In this document: one piece after another, positions 1-11,000 of the stretch
Numbering within the stretch: the first letter of the stretch is position 1
How the letters are laid out: every line of letters begins with the position of its first letter
NCBI RefSeq assembly: GCF_014200435.1
Contig: NZ_JACHBR010000001.1
Span: 4,840,001-4,904,000, forward strand
Origin: Sphaerisporangium krabiense
GTDB taxonomy: Bacteria; Actinomycetota; Actinomycetes; Streptosporangiales; Streptosporangiaceae
Length of the DNA: 64,000 bases
Direction: 5' to 3'
Translations under genes and position numbers: made by a program
The notes under the pieces: generated by a model
What the model was told of the DNA's origin: nothing
Databases searched by the model: none
What the model saw: only the letters and a program-made list of their open reading frames with translations

Positions 1-2106
<2,106 letters not shown>

Positions 2107-2255
2107 CACAAAGCAACAACACCCGCTGCGCGGGTGGTGCTCGCGTCCACTGTGTGATCTCAGAGACATCAAACCTGAGACCCACACCGATACCAATGTC
2201 CTATCGCGAGGTGGGTGTGTTGGTGGGTGGTGTGCTCGGTTGGTTGTTTCACGGG

Positions 2256-2373
2256 GTTACGGCGGTTTTAGCGGAAGGGAAACACCCGGTTACATTCCGA
2301 ACCCGGAAGTTAAGCTTTCCAGCGCCGATGGTACTGCACCGGGGACGGTGTGGGAGAGTAGGACACCGCCGGA
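2256..2373 (+). rRNA. rrf: 5S ribosomal RNA
   Basis: The sequence holds the conserved 5S core (CCCGGTTACATTCCGAACCC, then GCGCCGATGGTACTGC). The 5' GTTACGGCGGT and the 3' ACCGCCGGAC pair to form the closing helix, which sets the ends to within a couple of bases. It lies about 150 bases after the 23S gene, in the usual 16S-23S-5S order. No tRNA is seen in the spacer or after it. Confidence 0.96.
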
Positions 2374-2387
2374 CAATTTTTCGAATA

Positions 2388-2437
2388 GCAGGAAGGGCCA
2401 CCCCGGAGCCGCAGGGCTCCGGGGTGGCCCTTCCTGC
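2388..2437 (+). terminator. rRNA operon terminator
   Basis: A perfect 23-base stem (2388-2410 with 2415-2437) closes on a four-base GCAG loop. It begins 14 bases after the 5S gene, and a short T run lies just before it at 2377-2381. Its length, perfection and position make it the terminator of the ribosomal operon. Confidence 0.93.
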
Positions 2438-2718
2438 ATTTCCAGGACTCTATTCCCCCGCCGGCTTCCGTAGCGGCACGGCCATGCCGAGACGGCGCCC
2501 AGTGCCGGGCCCCGCGGAGAAAACGACCGCGGAGCTGCGCCGGGGATGCGGGGCTGCGCCAGGATATGGGCCTCGCCTCCGGCTCGGGCTGTGTTCTCTG
2601 GGCGCTACCGCGCACCCTGATCGACCCGTGACGCCTGACAACAACTCCAGGGGACCTTCGCGCATCCCTGCCACGACCTCCGGAACCTCTCGCTCCGCCA
2701 CGATGAGACCCATCAAGG

Positions 2719-2974
2719 GCGCCGCGACGGCGGGACGCAGGTCGGTATATCCCGGCGCCTATCACGGCGGCCCACCCCTCCCTGCTGGCGTAGGAAGCCG
2801 ACCGCCGCGAAGGCGAGAACGCTGAAGCGCGTCACGGAAATGGGCCTCGCCTTCGGCTCGGGCTGTGTTCCCGGCGCTGACGCGTATTTCTCTCGCACCG
2901 CGTACGACAGGAGACCGGACGGCTGGCCGCCGTTGTGGGCGCCGGGCTCCGCCGACCTGCGTCCCGCCGACGCG
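2719..2974. repeat. Imperfect inverted repeat in the non-coding island after rrn
   Basis: The segment from 2719 (GGCGCCGCGACGGCGGGACG onward) reappears in reverse complement ending at 2974, with one mismatch over the first 28 bases and looser similarity for about 30 more. The arms enclose about 140 bases that hold one copy of the GGGCCTCGCC..GGCTCGGGC element. The whole stretch 2438-3856 (1.4 kb) has no reading frame with convincing codon bias or homology; it is made of this inverted repeat, a long direct repeat and two tandem arrays described separately. Confidence 0.7.
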
Positions 2975-3410
2975 GCGCCAAGAAGAGCGCGCACCAGGAA
3001 CGGGAGAGACCAACGGGAGAGCCATGCGAGGGCTGGGGAAGCGTGCCAGGGGTGGGTGATCAGGGCGCGGGGTGGAATGAGCGTGGACCATGAAGCGGTA
3101 GTGGACGCGAAGCTTCAGGAGAGATGCGTCGAGCTGCGCCGGGGAAGGCAGGAGGCGGACCTTCAAGAGGCGCGGGGGCTGTGCCCGGGAGCGCGGCTGT
3201 CCGGGAGCGCGGCTGTGCCCGGGAGCGCGGCTGTGCCGGGGTATGGGCCTCGCCTTCGGCTCGGGCTGTGTTTCCCCATGCGCTGACGCGCATTCCATGC
3301 CCGGCGCGTACTGCGGAAGACCGGTCGGCTGGCCGCCGTTGTGGGGCGCCGGGCTCTGCCTATCTGCATCCCTGCGACGCGGTGCCAAGAAGCGCGCGCA
3401 CCAGGAATAG
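2840..3410. repeat. Long direct repeat, two copies of about 160 bases
   Basis: Positions about 2840-3000 and about 3243-3410 are diverged copies of one unit. Both begin ATGGGCCTCGCCTTCGGCTC, then carry GCTGACGCG, a GGCTGGCCGCCGTTGTGGG block, CGCCGGGCTC and finally AAGAAG(A)GCGCGCACCAGGAA. The opening element also occurs alone, slightly changed, at about 2567. The copies are separated by unrelated sequence and a short tandem array. No transposase or terminal repeats are visible, so this is not a recognisable insertion sequence. Confidence 0.75.
3177..3240. repeat. Short tandem repeat, 16-18 bases, about 3.5 copies
   Basis: The unit GGCTGTGCCCGGGAGCGC starts at 3177, 3195 (two bases shorter), 3211 and 3229 (partial). 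It sits between the two copies of the long direct repeat. A slippage-prone, non-coding array is the simplest reading. Confidence 0.8.
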
Positions 3411-3598
3411 GGAAGGGCGCGTCAGAGCCGGGGCAGCGTGAGCGCGGACCATGAACGGGAAGAGCGCGTCAGAGCCGGGGCAGGGTGAGCGCGGGGGCCG
3501 TGAAGGGAAAGGCGCGTCAGTGCTGGGGCAGGGTGAGCGCGGACCATGAACGGGAAGGCGCGTCAGTGCTGGGGCAGGGGGAGGGCGGACTGTGAGGC
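3410..3598. repeat. Tandem repeat, 47-48 bases, four copies
   Basis: Units start at 3410, 3457, 3505 and 3552. Each runs GGGAAGGGCGCGTCAG, (AG/TG)C(C/T)GGGGCAG, (C/G)GTGAGCGCGGACCATGAAC with few changes; the last unit diverges at its end. A looser relative (GAGCGTGGACCATGAAGCGG) lies near 3077. There are no unique spacers, so it is not a CRISPR array. It abuts the end of the second long direct repeat. Confidence 0.85.
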
Positions 3599-3856
3599 GG
3601 TGGGGGGTACGGGGCTTCTGGGGAGATGTGCCCCGGGGTGCGGTGGTGATCCTTGGGGAGGGGCATGTGCGGGTCTGCGTTATACGAGTTACAACGAAGA
3701 TCGTGCTGGTAGTGGCGCTTGTGTGGGCTTGTGGTTGGGGACGCTGGCGGGCGGGGATGGCCCGCTGGCGTCGTCCGGGGGGTGGGTACTGAAGGGGTGC
3801 AAGGGGCGAGTGGTCGGGGGGTTGAGGGGTGGGCGCCTGTTTGGGCGGTGGGGGGG

Positions 3857-5353
3857 TTAGGGGACGATTAGGAGGGAGTCGCCTACGGGGCGTTCTACGC
3901 CGTCGCTGGGGTGGTTTACCAGTTTGTTGTTGACGATCATGGCGGTGGAGCCGCCGCCGTCCAGGTTGATGGCCTGGCGGGCGCCTAGCCAGAGCATCAG
4001 GCGGGCGGCTTCGATCATGGAGGCGCCGACGGTGACGCCGGGCTTGCGGCCGTCGACGACGGCGAGGATCAGGGTGCCGGACTTGGTGACGCCGGCGAGC
4101 GTGCGCGGGTGGCGGCGGAGGATCATGTTGACGTTGGCGTGGCCGTCGGCCTGGGCGGTGACGTGTTCGCGGCCGTTGCGGACCAGGCCGACGCCTCCGC
4201 CGATGATGCTGGTCTGCGGGGTGAGGGGGACGGACTTGCCGGAGCGCAGGTCCTTGACCTTGGTGGTGACGGTCAGTTTCCACTGCTCGGGGGTGTGGGA
4301 GGAGATCCAGTCGGCCATGGTGCCGGTGCCGTGCAGCACGCGGGTTCCGGCCTTGACGGCTCCGCCGGCGGGGCGCACCTCCAGGACCTGGCCGGTCGCG
4401 TCGAGGACGGCGTCGGTGCCGTCGTCGGCGGGGGTCTTGGCGCCGAACTGCTCGGTGTACAGGATGAGCTCGTCGGCGCCGGCCGCGCGGTTGACGCCGT
4501 TCACGACGGTGCGCTCGCCGTCGGCGGAGACGGCGGTGACGGTGGTGCTGAGCTCGGTGATCCGGGCCGTGCGGTTCTTGAGGATGAGGGCGCTGCGGCC
4601 GGGGACGGCCTCGCTGAGCAGAGTGCCGTCGACCACGGAGATTCCGACGGGCTCGCCGCGCAGCTCCTTGGCGGTGTGGATGTTGAAGAACCCGCCGTTC
4701 ACGGCGGCGAGCGCCTTGGCGTGCTTGGCCATCGCGGACGTCTTCTCGCGCTTGGCGACGCTGACGCCCAGGCTGGAGTGGTAGCTGCCGCGGAAGACGC
4801 CGGGGTTGACGGTGAGGACGCGGAGCTGCCACGGCCCGGTGGTCTGCATCCCGTCATCGCCCAGGAAATCGGCCTTTGCCGGGATGTCTACCTCTTTGAG
4901 CTGCTTTACAACTTTGTCCGCCTCTTTGCGGTCTTTCAGGGACCACGAACCCAGACGCACCATGTAGCCGGCGCCCTCCGGGTAGTCGGCGACCGCCGGC
5001 CGGATGACCTCCTGGATCGTCGCCGGGAAGCCCGCGGCCTCACACGCGGCCGCCGCCGCTTCGGCGTCGGCGCGCTTGCCGACGTCCTTGCCGTTCATCA
5101 AGACCGACACCGTGTAGCCGTCCGTGGCGCTGCCATGGGTGAGCGTGAACAGGTCGACTCCGGGGGCGACGGCCTTGCTCGTCTGCTTGGCGGCCGCGCG
5201 GGGACCCAGCGGGAACGCCGTCGTCGGCAGCCCGGCCTGGGAGGAGGGAGCCGCCGCGGCGGCCGACGACTCCGCGGACGCGGCCACGGGCGCGCCTGTC
5301 GCTAGAAGGGACAGGGCGGCGAGGCCGGTGGTGAGGCGGCGCGGCGTCGGCAT
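3857..5353 (-). CDS. Secreted phosphodiester glycosidase (NAGPA/DUF2233) family protein
   Basis: The 498-residue product starts at MPTPRRL, chosen because GGGAG lies eight bases before this ATG, whereas the ATG 24 bases upstream lacks a good site. A signal peptide (charged MPTPRR, hydrophobic stretch, ASAES) indicates export. Residues near 85-155 resemble a small ligand-binding repeat of the SPOR kind (VRLGSWSLKDRKEADKVVKQ). The C-terminal half is the NAGPA domain, with NGGFFN in the middle and the family hallmark INLDGGGSTAM near the end. The family cleaves phosphodiester-linked sugars; the substrate here, perhaps a cell-wall glycopolymer, is an inference. It stands alone, 338 bases downstream of the P1 peptidase gene. 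Confidence 0.85.
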   Translation of the reverse strand: MPTPRRLTTGLAALSLLATGAPVAASAESSAAAAAPSSQAGLPTTAFPLGPRAAAKQTSKAVAPGVDLFTLTHGSATDGYTVSVLMNGKDVGKRADAEAAAAACEAAGFPATIQEVIRPAVADYPEGAGYMVRLGSWSLKDRKEADKVVKQLKEVDIPAKADFLGDDGMQTTGPWQLRVLTVNPGVFRGSYHSSLGVSVAKREKTSAMAKHAKALAAVNGGFFNIHTAKELRGEPVGISVVDGTLLSEAVPGRSALILKNRTARITELSTTVTAVSADGERTVVNGVNRAAGADELILYTEQFGAKTPADDGTDAVLDATGQVLEVRPAGGAVKAGTRVLHGTGTMADWISSHTPEQWKLTVTTKVKDLRSGKSVPLTPQTSIIGGGVGLVRNGREHVTAQADGHANVNMILRRHPRTLAGVTKSGTLILAVVDGRKPGVTVGASMIEAARLMLWLGARQAINLDGGGSTAMIVNNKLVNHPSDGVERPVGDSLLIVP

Positions 5354-5691
5354 TCGAAGGCTCCCGGGGGTGATCACATCTTTGCCGCACCATGGTCTTG
5401 GCTACGGCGGCCCGGGCGCCGGGGAACACGCCAACGTCTATGAGAATGTAACCCGGCGTCATCCGTAATCAGGGAAATATCGCCTCAGTGTCCTATCTCG
5501 CCGCTATATGCGTACCGTTATGTCACGCCCGGTAAGCGCGTCGTACGGCCGAAAAGGGGAAAGCGAACGGGGCCGAACCGGTTTTGGCCCGATGACGTGC
5601 GGCGGCGCGTTCCGCAACATCCCGGAATGGCGGACCCGGCGCGTTGTCCGAATACCGCTACACGTCCGCCCGGCCGGCTCCCCGGCGGCGG
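5354..5691. other. Intergenic region without a gene (338 bases)
   Basis: This stretch separates two genes read leftward. The part near 5440-5530 is AT-richer than its surroundings and should hold the promoter of the NAGPA-like gene. No open frame with biased codons, hairpin terminator with a T run or RNA gene is visible. Confidence 0.5.
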
Positions 5692-6795
5692 TCAGGCCAG
5701 GAGGGCGGCGAGGCGCCGGGGGTCCAGGCCGTGCGCGGTGACGCCGTCGGCGCCGGTCATGGTGTCGGCGGCGACCAGGACGTTGACGATGGCCTCCTCG
5801 ACGGCCTCGATGGTCGCCCAGAACAGCGGGTCGATGTACTCGTCGGCGAGGACCGTGACCGGGAACGTGCGCGGCGGGTGGCTGTCGATGGCGTTGGAGG
5901 GCAGGTTGCGGTTGTGCGTGGCGAAGCACAGGAAGCCGTCGCCGCTGCCGTTCTCCCCGGCCCCGCCGGTGCGGGCGACGCCGAGCGCGGCCCGCCGGGC
6001 GAGCCTGCGGCACTGGTGGGGGAGCAGCGGGGCGTCGGTGGCGACGATGCCGATGATGGAACCCGCCCCCTCGTGCGTGAGGGGGCGGGGCCGGGGAACG
6101 TCGGCCATGGCGCGTCCGACGGGCACGCCGTTGACGGTGAGGCGGTCGCGCATGCCGTGGTTGGCCTGGACCAGCACGCCGACGGTGTAGCCGCCGTCCG
6201 CCTCGGGCAGGACGCGCGAGGCGGTGCCGATGCCGCCCTTGAAGCCGTGGCAGATCATGCCGGTGCCGCCGCCGACCGCGCCCTCGGCGACCGGGCCGCC
6301 GCTCGCCGCGGCGTAGGCGGCCCTGACGTGCTCAGGCCTGACGTGCTGCCCGTCGATGTCGTTGAGCCTGCCGTCCCAGGTCTCGCCCACGACGGGCAGG
6401 GACCACGCCTGGCGTCCCCTGCCGAGGGAGGAGACCTCGAGTTCGACGATGGTGTCGCGGACGACGCCCACGGACGCGGTGTTGGTGAGCCCGATCGGCG
6501 AGCCGAGCAGGCCGAACTCGTCGAGGTAGGCCATGCCGGTGATCTCGCCGTTGCCGTTCAGCCAGTGGTAGCCCGCGTACACGGGCTCGTCGAAGGCCGA
6601 CCCCCCGTGCGGAAGGATCATCGTGACGCCGGTGCGCACCGGGCCCTGGCCGCGCACGCGCGGCCCGTCGCCGTGGATGAGGGTGGTGTGGCCGACCCTG
6701 ACGTCCGCGACGTCGGTGATCGCGTTGTACGGGCCGGGAGTGCCGGCGCCGATGACGATTCCGTGGTCACGTGCCCGCGTGGCGGTGGCGCTCAC
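5692..6795 (-). CDS. P1 family peptidase (DmpA-like, N-terminal nucleophile, S58)
   Basis: The 367-residue product belongs to the DmpA/BapA aminopeptidases, which mature by self-cleavage before a serine. The cleavage site is visible as GAG|SIIGIVATDAPLLPHQ with Ser246 as predicted nucleophile, nearly the position known for DmpA (Ser250). NTASVGVVRD, GGGTGMICHGFKGGIGTASR and SGDGFLCFATHN are further family signatures. The GTG start at 6795 overlaps the stop of the upstream PucR gene (GTGA) and has GGGAG four bases before it, so the two are translationally coupled. There is no signal peptide, so it acts in the cytoplasm. Family members cut N-terminal D- or beta-amino acids from small peptides and amides; its substrate here is unknown. 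Confidence 0.92.
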   Translation of the reverse strand: MSATATRARDHGIVIGAGTPGPYNAITDVADVRVGHTTLIHGDGPRVRGQGPVRTGVTMILPHGGSAFDEPVYAGYHWLNGNGEITGMAYLDEFGLLGSPIGLTNTASVGVVRDTIVELEVSSLGRGRQAWSLPVVGETWDGRLNDIDGQHVRPEHVRAAYAAASGGPVAEGAVGGGTGMICHGFKGGIGTASRVLPEADGGYTVGVLVQANHGMRDRLTVNGVPVGRAMADVPRPRPLTHEGAGSIIGIVATDAPLLPHQCRRLARRAALGVARTGGAGENGSGDGFLCFATHNRNLPSNAIDSHPPRTFPVTVLADEYIDPLFWATIEAVEEAIVNVLVAADTMTGADGVTAHGLDPRRLAALLA

Positions 6796-8402
6796 CGGGT
6801 CTCCCTTCTGAATGATTCCAGCGCCAGCAGGGCGACATGGAGCGACAAGCAGGAGTCGACGTCGTCGAGGTCGGTGTCGAGGATGCGTTCGAGGCGGCGG
6901 AGCCGGTCGTAGAAGGCCGGGCGCGACAGGTGGGCGCGCTGGGCGGCGACGGCCTTGTTGCGTCCGGCGTCGAGGTAGGTGCGCAGGATGCCGGTGAGGT
7001 CGCCGCCGCGGTGGGCGTCGTGGGCGAGCAGGGGGCCGAGCTCGCGCTCGGCGAAGGTCTGCAGCCGGGCGTCGTCGCGCAGGAGGTGGAGCAGGCCGCG
7101 CAGCCGCAGGTCGGGCAGGCGGTAGAAGGGGCGGCGGTCGGGCTGGCGCGCGGCGGCCTCGGCGACCTGCTCGGCCTCCAGGAAGCTGCGGCGGACGTCC
7201 CTGATCGACTCGACGACCGAGCCGGCGGCGAGGACGAAGGGCGTGGCGAACGCCGTGCGTAACCGCTCGGCCAGCGAGGTGAGCGCGGCCTCGGCGGGGG
7301 TGCGGGGCGGCAGGGGGAGCAGGACGCCGACGCGGTTCTGGTCCAGGGCGCCGACCAGGGCGGGCAGGCGGGCGTCTCTGCAGGCGGCGGCCGCCGCCTC
7401 GGCCAGCTCGCCGAGCTGGGCCTGGAGGTTGAGCGCGGTGTCGGCGGCGTCGGTGAGCCGCAGCACGACGCTGATGAGCTTCCTGCCGGTGAGCGGGACG
7501 CCCACCGCGCGGGCGCGGGCGGCGGCCTCGTCGGGGTCGGCGTAGGCGTGCGTGAGGATGCCGGTGATGATCGTGCCGTGCGCCTGGCGCTCCAGGCTTT
7601 CCTGGTGGCGTTCCAGCAGGCGGCCGAGGGCGAGGGTGGTGGCGGCGCGCTCGGCGAGGACGACGTCGCGGGGGCCGGGCGGCTCCTCGCAGATGATGAT
7701 GAGCCGCCCCCAGTCGTGGCCGCGCGCCCCGACCATGGTGACCAGCCAGCCGGAGGAGGGGTCGTAGGCGGTGCGCTCGTGGGGGCTGACGGCGCGGGAG
7801 CGGGCCTCCCAGTTGGCGAGCAGGACGCCGGTGTCGCGGCCGGCGGTCTCGCAGGCGAGCACCTGGTGGGCGAGGTTCTCCAGCAAGGCGGGCCGCGCGG
7901 ACAGGCGCGAGACCTGGGCGAGGACCTCGGCCGGCGAGGCGCCCTCGACCGACAGCTCGGTGAACACCTCGTGCAGTTGCTCGGAGGCGCGCAGCTCCTC
8001 GAGCTGGATGTCGATGATGCGGGCGTGCACCGACTCGGTGATCTGGACGAACGGGGTCTCGCGGGTGAGCGTGACGAGCGGGAGGCCGTGCAGCTCGGCC
8101 GACTCGACGACCGCGCGGGGCAGCTCGCGGATGAACCTGCGGCCGAGTTCGACGATGAGGCCGGAGGCGCCGACGGCGGCGAGGTCGGCGATGTAGTCGG
8201 CCAGCTTGTCGGGCTCCTCGGGCAGCGCGACCCCTGTGGTGAGGATCAGCTCCCCGCCGCGCAGGAGGTGGGCGATGTCGCTGACCTCGCCGACGTGCAC
8301 CCAGCGGACGCGGGTGTCCAACCGGTCGGCGCCGGCGACGACGCGCGGGCTGCCTCGGCGGACGGCGTCCAGCGCGAGAACGTCGGCCAGGGTCGGTAGC
8401 AT
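6792..8402 (-). CDS. PucR family transcriptional regulator
   Basis: The 536-residue protein has the full PucR layout: an N-terminal PucR sensory domain (residues 1-125, MLPTLADVLAL, GGELILTTG, GLPLVTLTRETPF), a central GGDEF-like region and a C-terminal helix-turn-helix (residues about 465-530, LRTYLDAGRNKAVAAQRAHL then RPAFYDRLRRLE). PucR proteins regulate purine, amine and amino-acid catabolism genes. Its stop overlaps the start of the P1 peptidase gene, making that peptidase the likeliest target. The start follows TACGCT by seven bases and has no ribosome binding site, so the transcript may be leaderless. GGACAT just before the start also recurs upstream of the aminotransferase gene at 11128. 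Confidence 0.93.
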   Translation of the reverse strand: MLPTLADVLALDAVRRGSPRVVAGADRLDTRVRWVHVGEVSDIAHLLRGGELILTTGVALPEEPDKLADYIADLAAVGASGLIVELGRRFIRELPRAVVESAELHGLPLVTLTRETPFVQITESVHARIIDIQLEELRASEQLHEVFTELSVEGASPAEVLAQVSRLSARPALLENLAHQVLACETAGRDTGVLLANWEARSRAVSPHERTAYDPSSGWLVTMVGARGHDWGRLIIICEEPPGPRDVVLAERAATTLALGRLLERHQESLERQAHGTIITGILTHAYADPDEAAARARAVGVPLTGRKLISVVLRLTDAADTALNLQAQLGELAEAAAAACRDARLPALVGALDQNRVGVLLPLPPRTPAEAALTSLAERLRTAFATPFVLAAGSVVESIRDVRRSFLEAEQVAEAAARQPDRRPFYRLPDLRLRGLLHLLRDDARLQTFAERELGPLLAHDAHRGGDLTGILRTYLDAGRNKAVAAQRAHLSRPAFYDRLRRLERILDTDLDDVDSCLSLHVALLALESFRRETR

Positions 8403-8534
8403 ATGTCCGAGCGTAGCCGATCAGGATGTAAGACTGACGGTGCACTACCTGACACAATGCCCTCCACCTGGTATGTCAGAGGGCGTTCCGCCGGTGACGG
8501 TGCGTGGGGAGGGCCCCGCGGAGGCTCGTGACGG

Positions 8535-9332
8535 TCACGCGGAGTGATCGGCCGGGGTCGCCGTTCCGTTCCCGGCGGCCTTCTCGCCGATCTCCCGGCC
8601 GTCCTCGTCGCGGCGCAGCCGGACCTCCAGGCCGTCGAGCATGGACGTCAGCCCGAAATCGAAGTTGAACGCCCTGGTGGCCGCCACCTCGCTGGCGGCG
8701 TAGCCGGCGTAACGGCACCGCAGCTCGGGAAAGTCGGCCGCCGCCACCTGGACCTGCTCCTGCATGGCGTCGTACCACTCCCGTTCGGCGGCCTCGGTGC
8801 CGCCCACCTTGGTGAGCAGGCCGACCTCGGGCGTGGTGGCGCCCAGCGTGTAGGCGACCACGGCGCTGACGGCGTAGTCCAGGGTTCTGCCGGTGAAGCC
8901 GCCCTTGCCGAAGGCGCTCATCAGGTTGTCCATGGCCTTCAGGGCGTTCGGCCCGATGCTCGGCATCGCGGGGACGAGCTGGGCCGCCCAGGGGTGCTGG
9001 AACAGCGCCTGGCGCAGGCCGTAGGCGAACCTCGTGGCCGCCTCGCGCCAGGTCGGGCACGCGACCGCCTGGGGAAAGCCGTCTTCGGCGTAGACCTCGT
9101 CGAGGACCAGCTCCAGCAGGTCGTCCTTGGTGGCGACGTGCCAGTAGATGCTGGTCGCGCCCGCGCCGAGCCGGGCGCCGAGCCTGCGCATGCTGAGCGC
9201 GTCCAGGCCCTCGGCGTCGAGCAGTTCGACCGCCGCGCGGACGATCTGGGCGCGGCTGAGCGCGGGCTGCTCGCGGCCTCGCCTGGGCGCGGTGTCGCGT
9301 GCCCAGACCGACCTGTAGGGCTTGGCCGCCAC
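8535..9332 (-). CDS. TetR family repressor of the adjacent MFS exporter
   Basis: The 265-residue product has a TetR DNA-binding domain (ALSRAQIVRAAVELLDAEG, LSMRRLGARLGAGATSIYWH) followed by the C-terminal ligand domain typical of TetR-class drug sensors. The GTG start at 9332 is preceded by AAGGAGG four bases away, far better than more upstream starts. It is divergent from an MFS drug exporter, and three evenly spaced 17-base palindromes lie between the two genes. This is the classic repressor-pump arrangement, so it probably represses both itself and the exporter until a drug binds. The ligand cannot be told from sequence. Confidence 0.92.
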   Translation of the reverse strand: MAAKPYRSVWARDTAPRRGREQPALSRAQIVRAAVELLDAEGLDALSMRRLGARLGAGATSIYWHVATKDDLLELVLDEVYAEDGFPQAVACPTWREAATRFAYGLRQALFQHPWAAQLVPAMPSIGPNALKAMDNLMSAFGKGGFTGRTLDYAVSAVVAYTLGATTPEVGLLTKVGGTEAAEREWYDAMQEQVQVAAADFPELRCRYAGYAASEVAATRAFNFDFGLTSMLDGLEVRLRRDEDGREIGEKAAGNGTATPADHSA

Positions 9333-9365
9333 GTGACCTCCTTCGTTCCCTCCAGGATAAAACGG

Positions 9366-9424
9366 CTCGCACACCGTTCGAGTCTTATCGTACGCTGTGC
9401 GAGTGACATCGAACACTGTACGAG
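9366..9424. promoter_or_regulatory. Three phased TetR operators between repressor and exporter
   Basis: Three 17-base palindromes start at 9366, 9387 and 9408, exactly 21 bases apart, with the pattern CTCGNACNCNGTNCGAG (the first base is A in copies two and three). The 21-base period puts all three on the same face of the helix. The first two cover the exporter promoter, including TACGCT at 9391-9396, and the third covers the first codons. They are most likely bound by the TetR protein encoded at 8535-9332. Confidence 0.8.
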
Positions 9425-10929
9425 ACCTCGGGTCCGGGGACGTGCCCGAGAAGAACCCGCGCCGCTGGTGGATCCTCGGCGTGCTGTGCGTCAGCCTGCT
9501 GGTGCTCGTCGTCGACAACACCGTGCTCAACCTGGCGATCCCGTCCCTCATCCGCGACCTCGGCGCGACCCCCGCGGACGTTCAGTGGATCATCGACGCC
9601 TACATCCTGGTGTTCGCCGGCCTGTTGCTGACCGCGGGGAGCCTGTCGGACCGGTTCGGACGGCGGCGCTTCCTCATCATCGGGCTCGCCGTCTTCGGCG
9701 GCGCCTCGCTGGTGGCGACGCTGGCGCAGGAGCCGTGGCAGCTCATCGGCGCGCGGGCCCTGATGGGCGTCGGCGGCTGTCTCCTCATGCCGAGCACCCT
9801 GTCGATCATGATCACGGTCTTCGACGACAGCGAGCGGCGCAAGGCGTTCGCCGCGTGGAGCGCCGTCGCCATGGTCGGCGTGATCGCCGGGCCCACCCTC
9901 GGCGGCTTCCTGCTCGAACACTACTGGTGGGGCTCGGTGTTCCTGCTCAACGTGCCGATCGCGATCGTCGCCATCGTCGCCGCGCTGCTGCTGATGCCCG
10001 AGTCCCGCGCCCCCGCGCGCCCCACGGACCCGGTCGGCGCGCTGCTGTCGATCGTCGGGATGACCGGTGTGATCTACGCGGTGATCGCCGCGCCCCGGTC
10101 GGGATGGACCTCGGCCGGCACCCTCGCCGGGTTCGCGGTCGGCGTGGTCGCCCTGGCGGTCTTCGTGCTCTGGGAACGGCGCTCGGCGCATCCCATGATC
10201 CCGCTCGACCTGTTCCGCAACCCCGCCTTCCGCGGCTCCTCGTTCTCCGTCGTGCTGCTGTCCTTCGGCACCGGGGCGCTGCTGCTGATGCTCACCCAGT
10301 ACCTGCAGTTCGTCCTCGGCTACGGGCCCATGCGGGCCGGTCTGGCGCTGCTGCCCTACGCGGTCGCGGCGGCGGTGTTCAACGCGGTCGGCGCGGGGCT
10401 CGGGCAGCGGGTCAGCAACCGCGCGCTGATCGCGGCCGGCATGGTGGTCATGGCGGGCGGGTTCGTGGTCCTCGGCCTCATGGGGCCGTCCGACGGGTAC
10501 GGCAAGCTGATCACGGGGCTGCTCATCATGGGGGTCGGCGGCGGCCTCGCCGGGCCGGCCGCGTACGCGACCCTGCTCGGCGCGGTGCCGCCCGAGCACG
10601 CGGGGGTCGGCTCCGCGCTCAACGACACCGTCCAGCAGGTCGGCATGGCGCTCAGCGTGGCCGTCCTCGGCAGTGTGCTCGCCGGCGTCTACACCGCCCG
10701 GATGCCCGAGGACGCCCCGGCCGCGGCCAGGCACTCGATCGACGGCGCGCTGGCGACGGGCGTCCCCGACCTCGTGCGCATGGGCAAGGAGGCCTTCGTG
10801 GCCGCGATGTCCTTCGGCGCGTGGGTGGGCGCCGCGCTCGGCGTCGCCGCGGGCGTGCTCGCCTACGTGATGCTCCGCCCCCGCACGGCGGGTGACGCCG
10901 CCGCGCGCGAGCCCGAGCCCGTCGCCTGA
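9403..10929 (+). CDS. MFS multidrug exporter, DHA2 (14-helix, EmrB/QacA) family
   Basis: The product of about 508 residues has 14 predicted membrane helices. It carries the MFS motif A after helix 2 (GSLSDRFGRRR) and the antiporter motif C in helix 5 (GVIAGPTLGG), plus WIIDAYILVFAGLLL typical of DHA2 proton-driven drug exporters. The N-terminal start is uncertain: GTG at 9397, 9403 or 9442 are all in frame. 9403 is chosen because TACGCT lies six bases before it, giving a leaderless transcript; a start at 9442 would put the third operator in the leader. It is regulated by the divergent TetR gene. The exported compound is unknown. Confidence 0.93.
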   Translation: MTSNTVRDLGSGDVPEKNPRRWWILGVLCVSLLVLVVDNTVLNLAIPSLIRDLGATPADVQWIIDAYILVFAGLLLTAGSLSDRFGRRRFLIIGLAVFGGASLVATLAQEPWQLIGARALMGVGGCLLMPSTLSIMITVFDDSERRKAFAAWSAVAMVGVIAGPTLGGFLLEHYWWGSVFLLNVPIAIVAIVAALLLMPESRAPARPTDPVGALLSIVGMTGVIYAVIAAPRSGWTSAGTLAGFAVGVVALAVFVLWERRSAHPMIPLDLFRNPAFRGSSFSVVLLSFGTGALLLMLTQYLQFVLGYGPMRAGLALLPYAVAAAVFNAVGAGLGQRVSNRALIAAGMVVMAGGFVVLGLMGPSDGYGKLITGLLIMGVGGGLAGPAAYATLLGAVPPEHAGVGSALNDTVQQVGMALSVAVLGSVLAGVYTARMPEDAPAAARHSIDGALATGVPDLVRMGKEAFVAAMSFGAWVGAALGVAAGVLAYVMLRPRTAGDAAAREPEPVA

Positions 10930-11000
10930 CGGGCCGCCGTCCGGAGCCCTCGCGGCTCGCCGCGCCGCGGGACGGGCGCGGCGGGGGCGCGGGCCGCGAG

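Noticed and set aside
3410-3598. Possible CRISPR array
   Set aside because: The 47-base units are directly adjacent without unique spacers, and no cas gene is present.
2107-3856. tRNA genes or an insertion sequence next to the rRNA operon
   Set aside because: No cloverleaf with a TTCGA(A/G)TC arm, no transposase and no terminal inverted repeats were found.
6796-8457. N-terminal extension of the P1 peptidase frame
   Set aside because: This part overlaps the PucR gene in another frame and codes for Arg/Pro-rich sequence; the real start is the coupled GTG at 6795.
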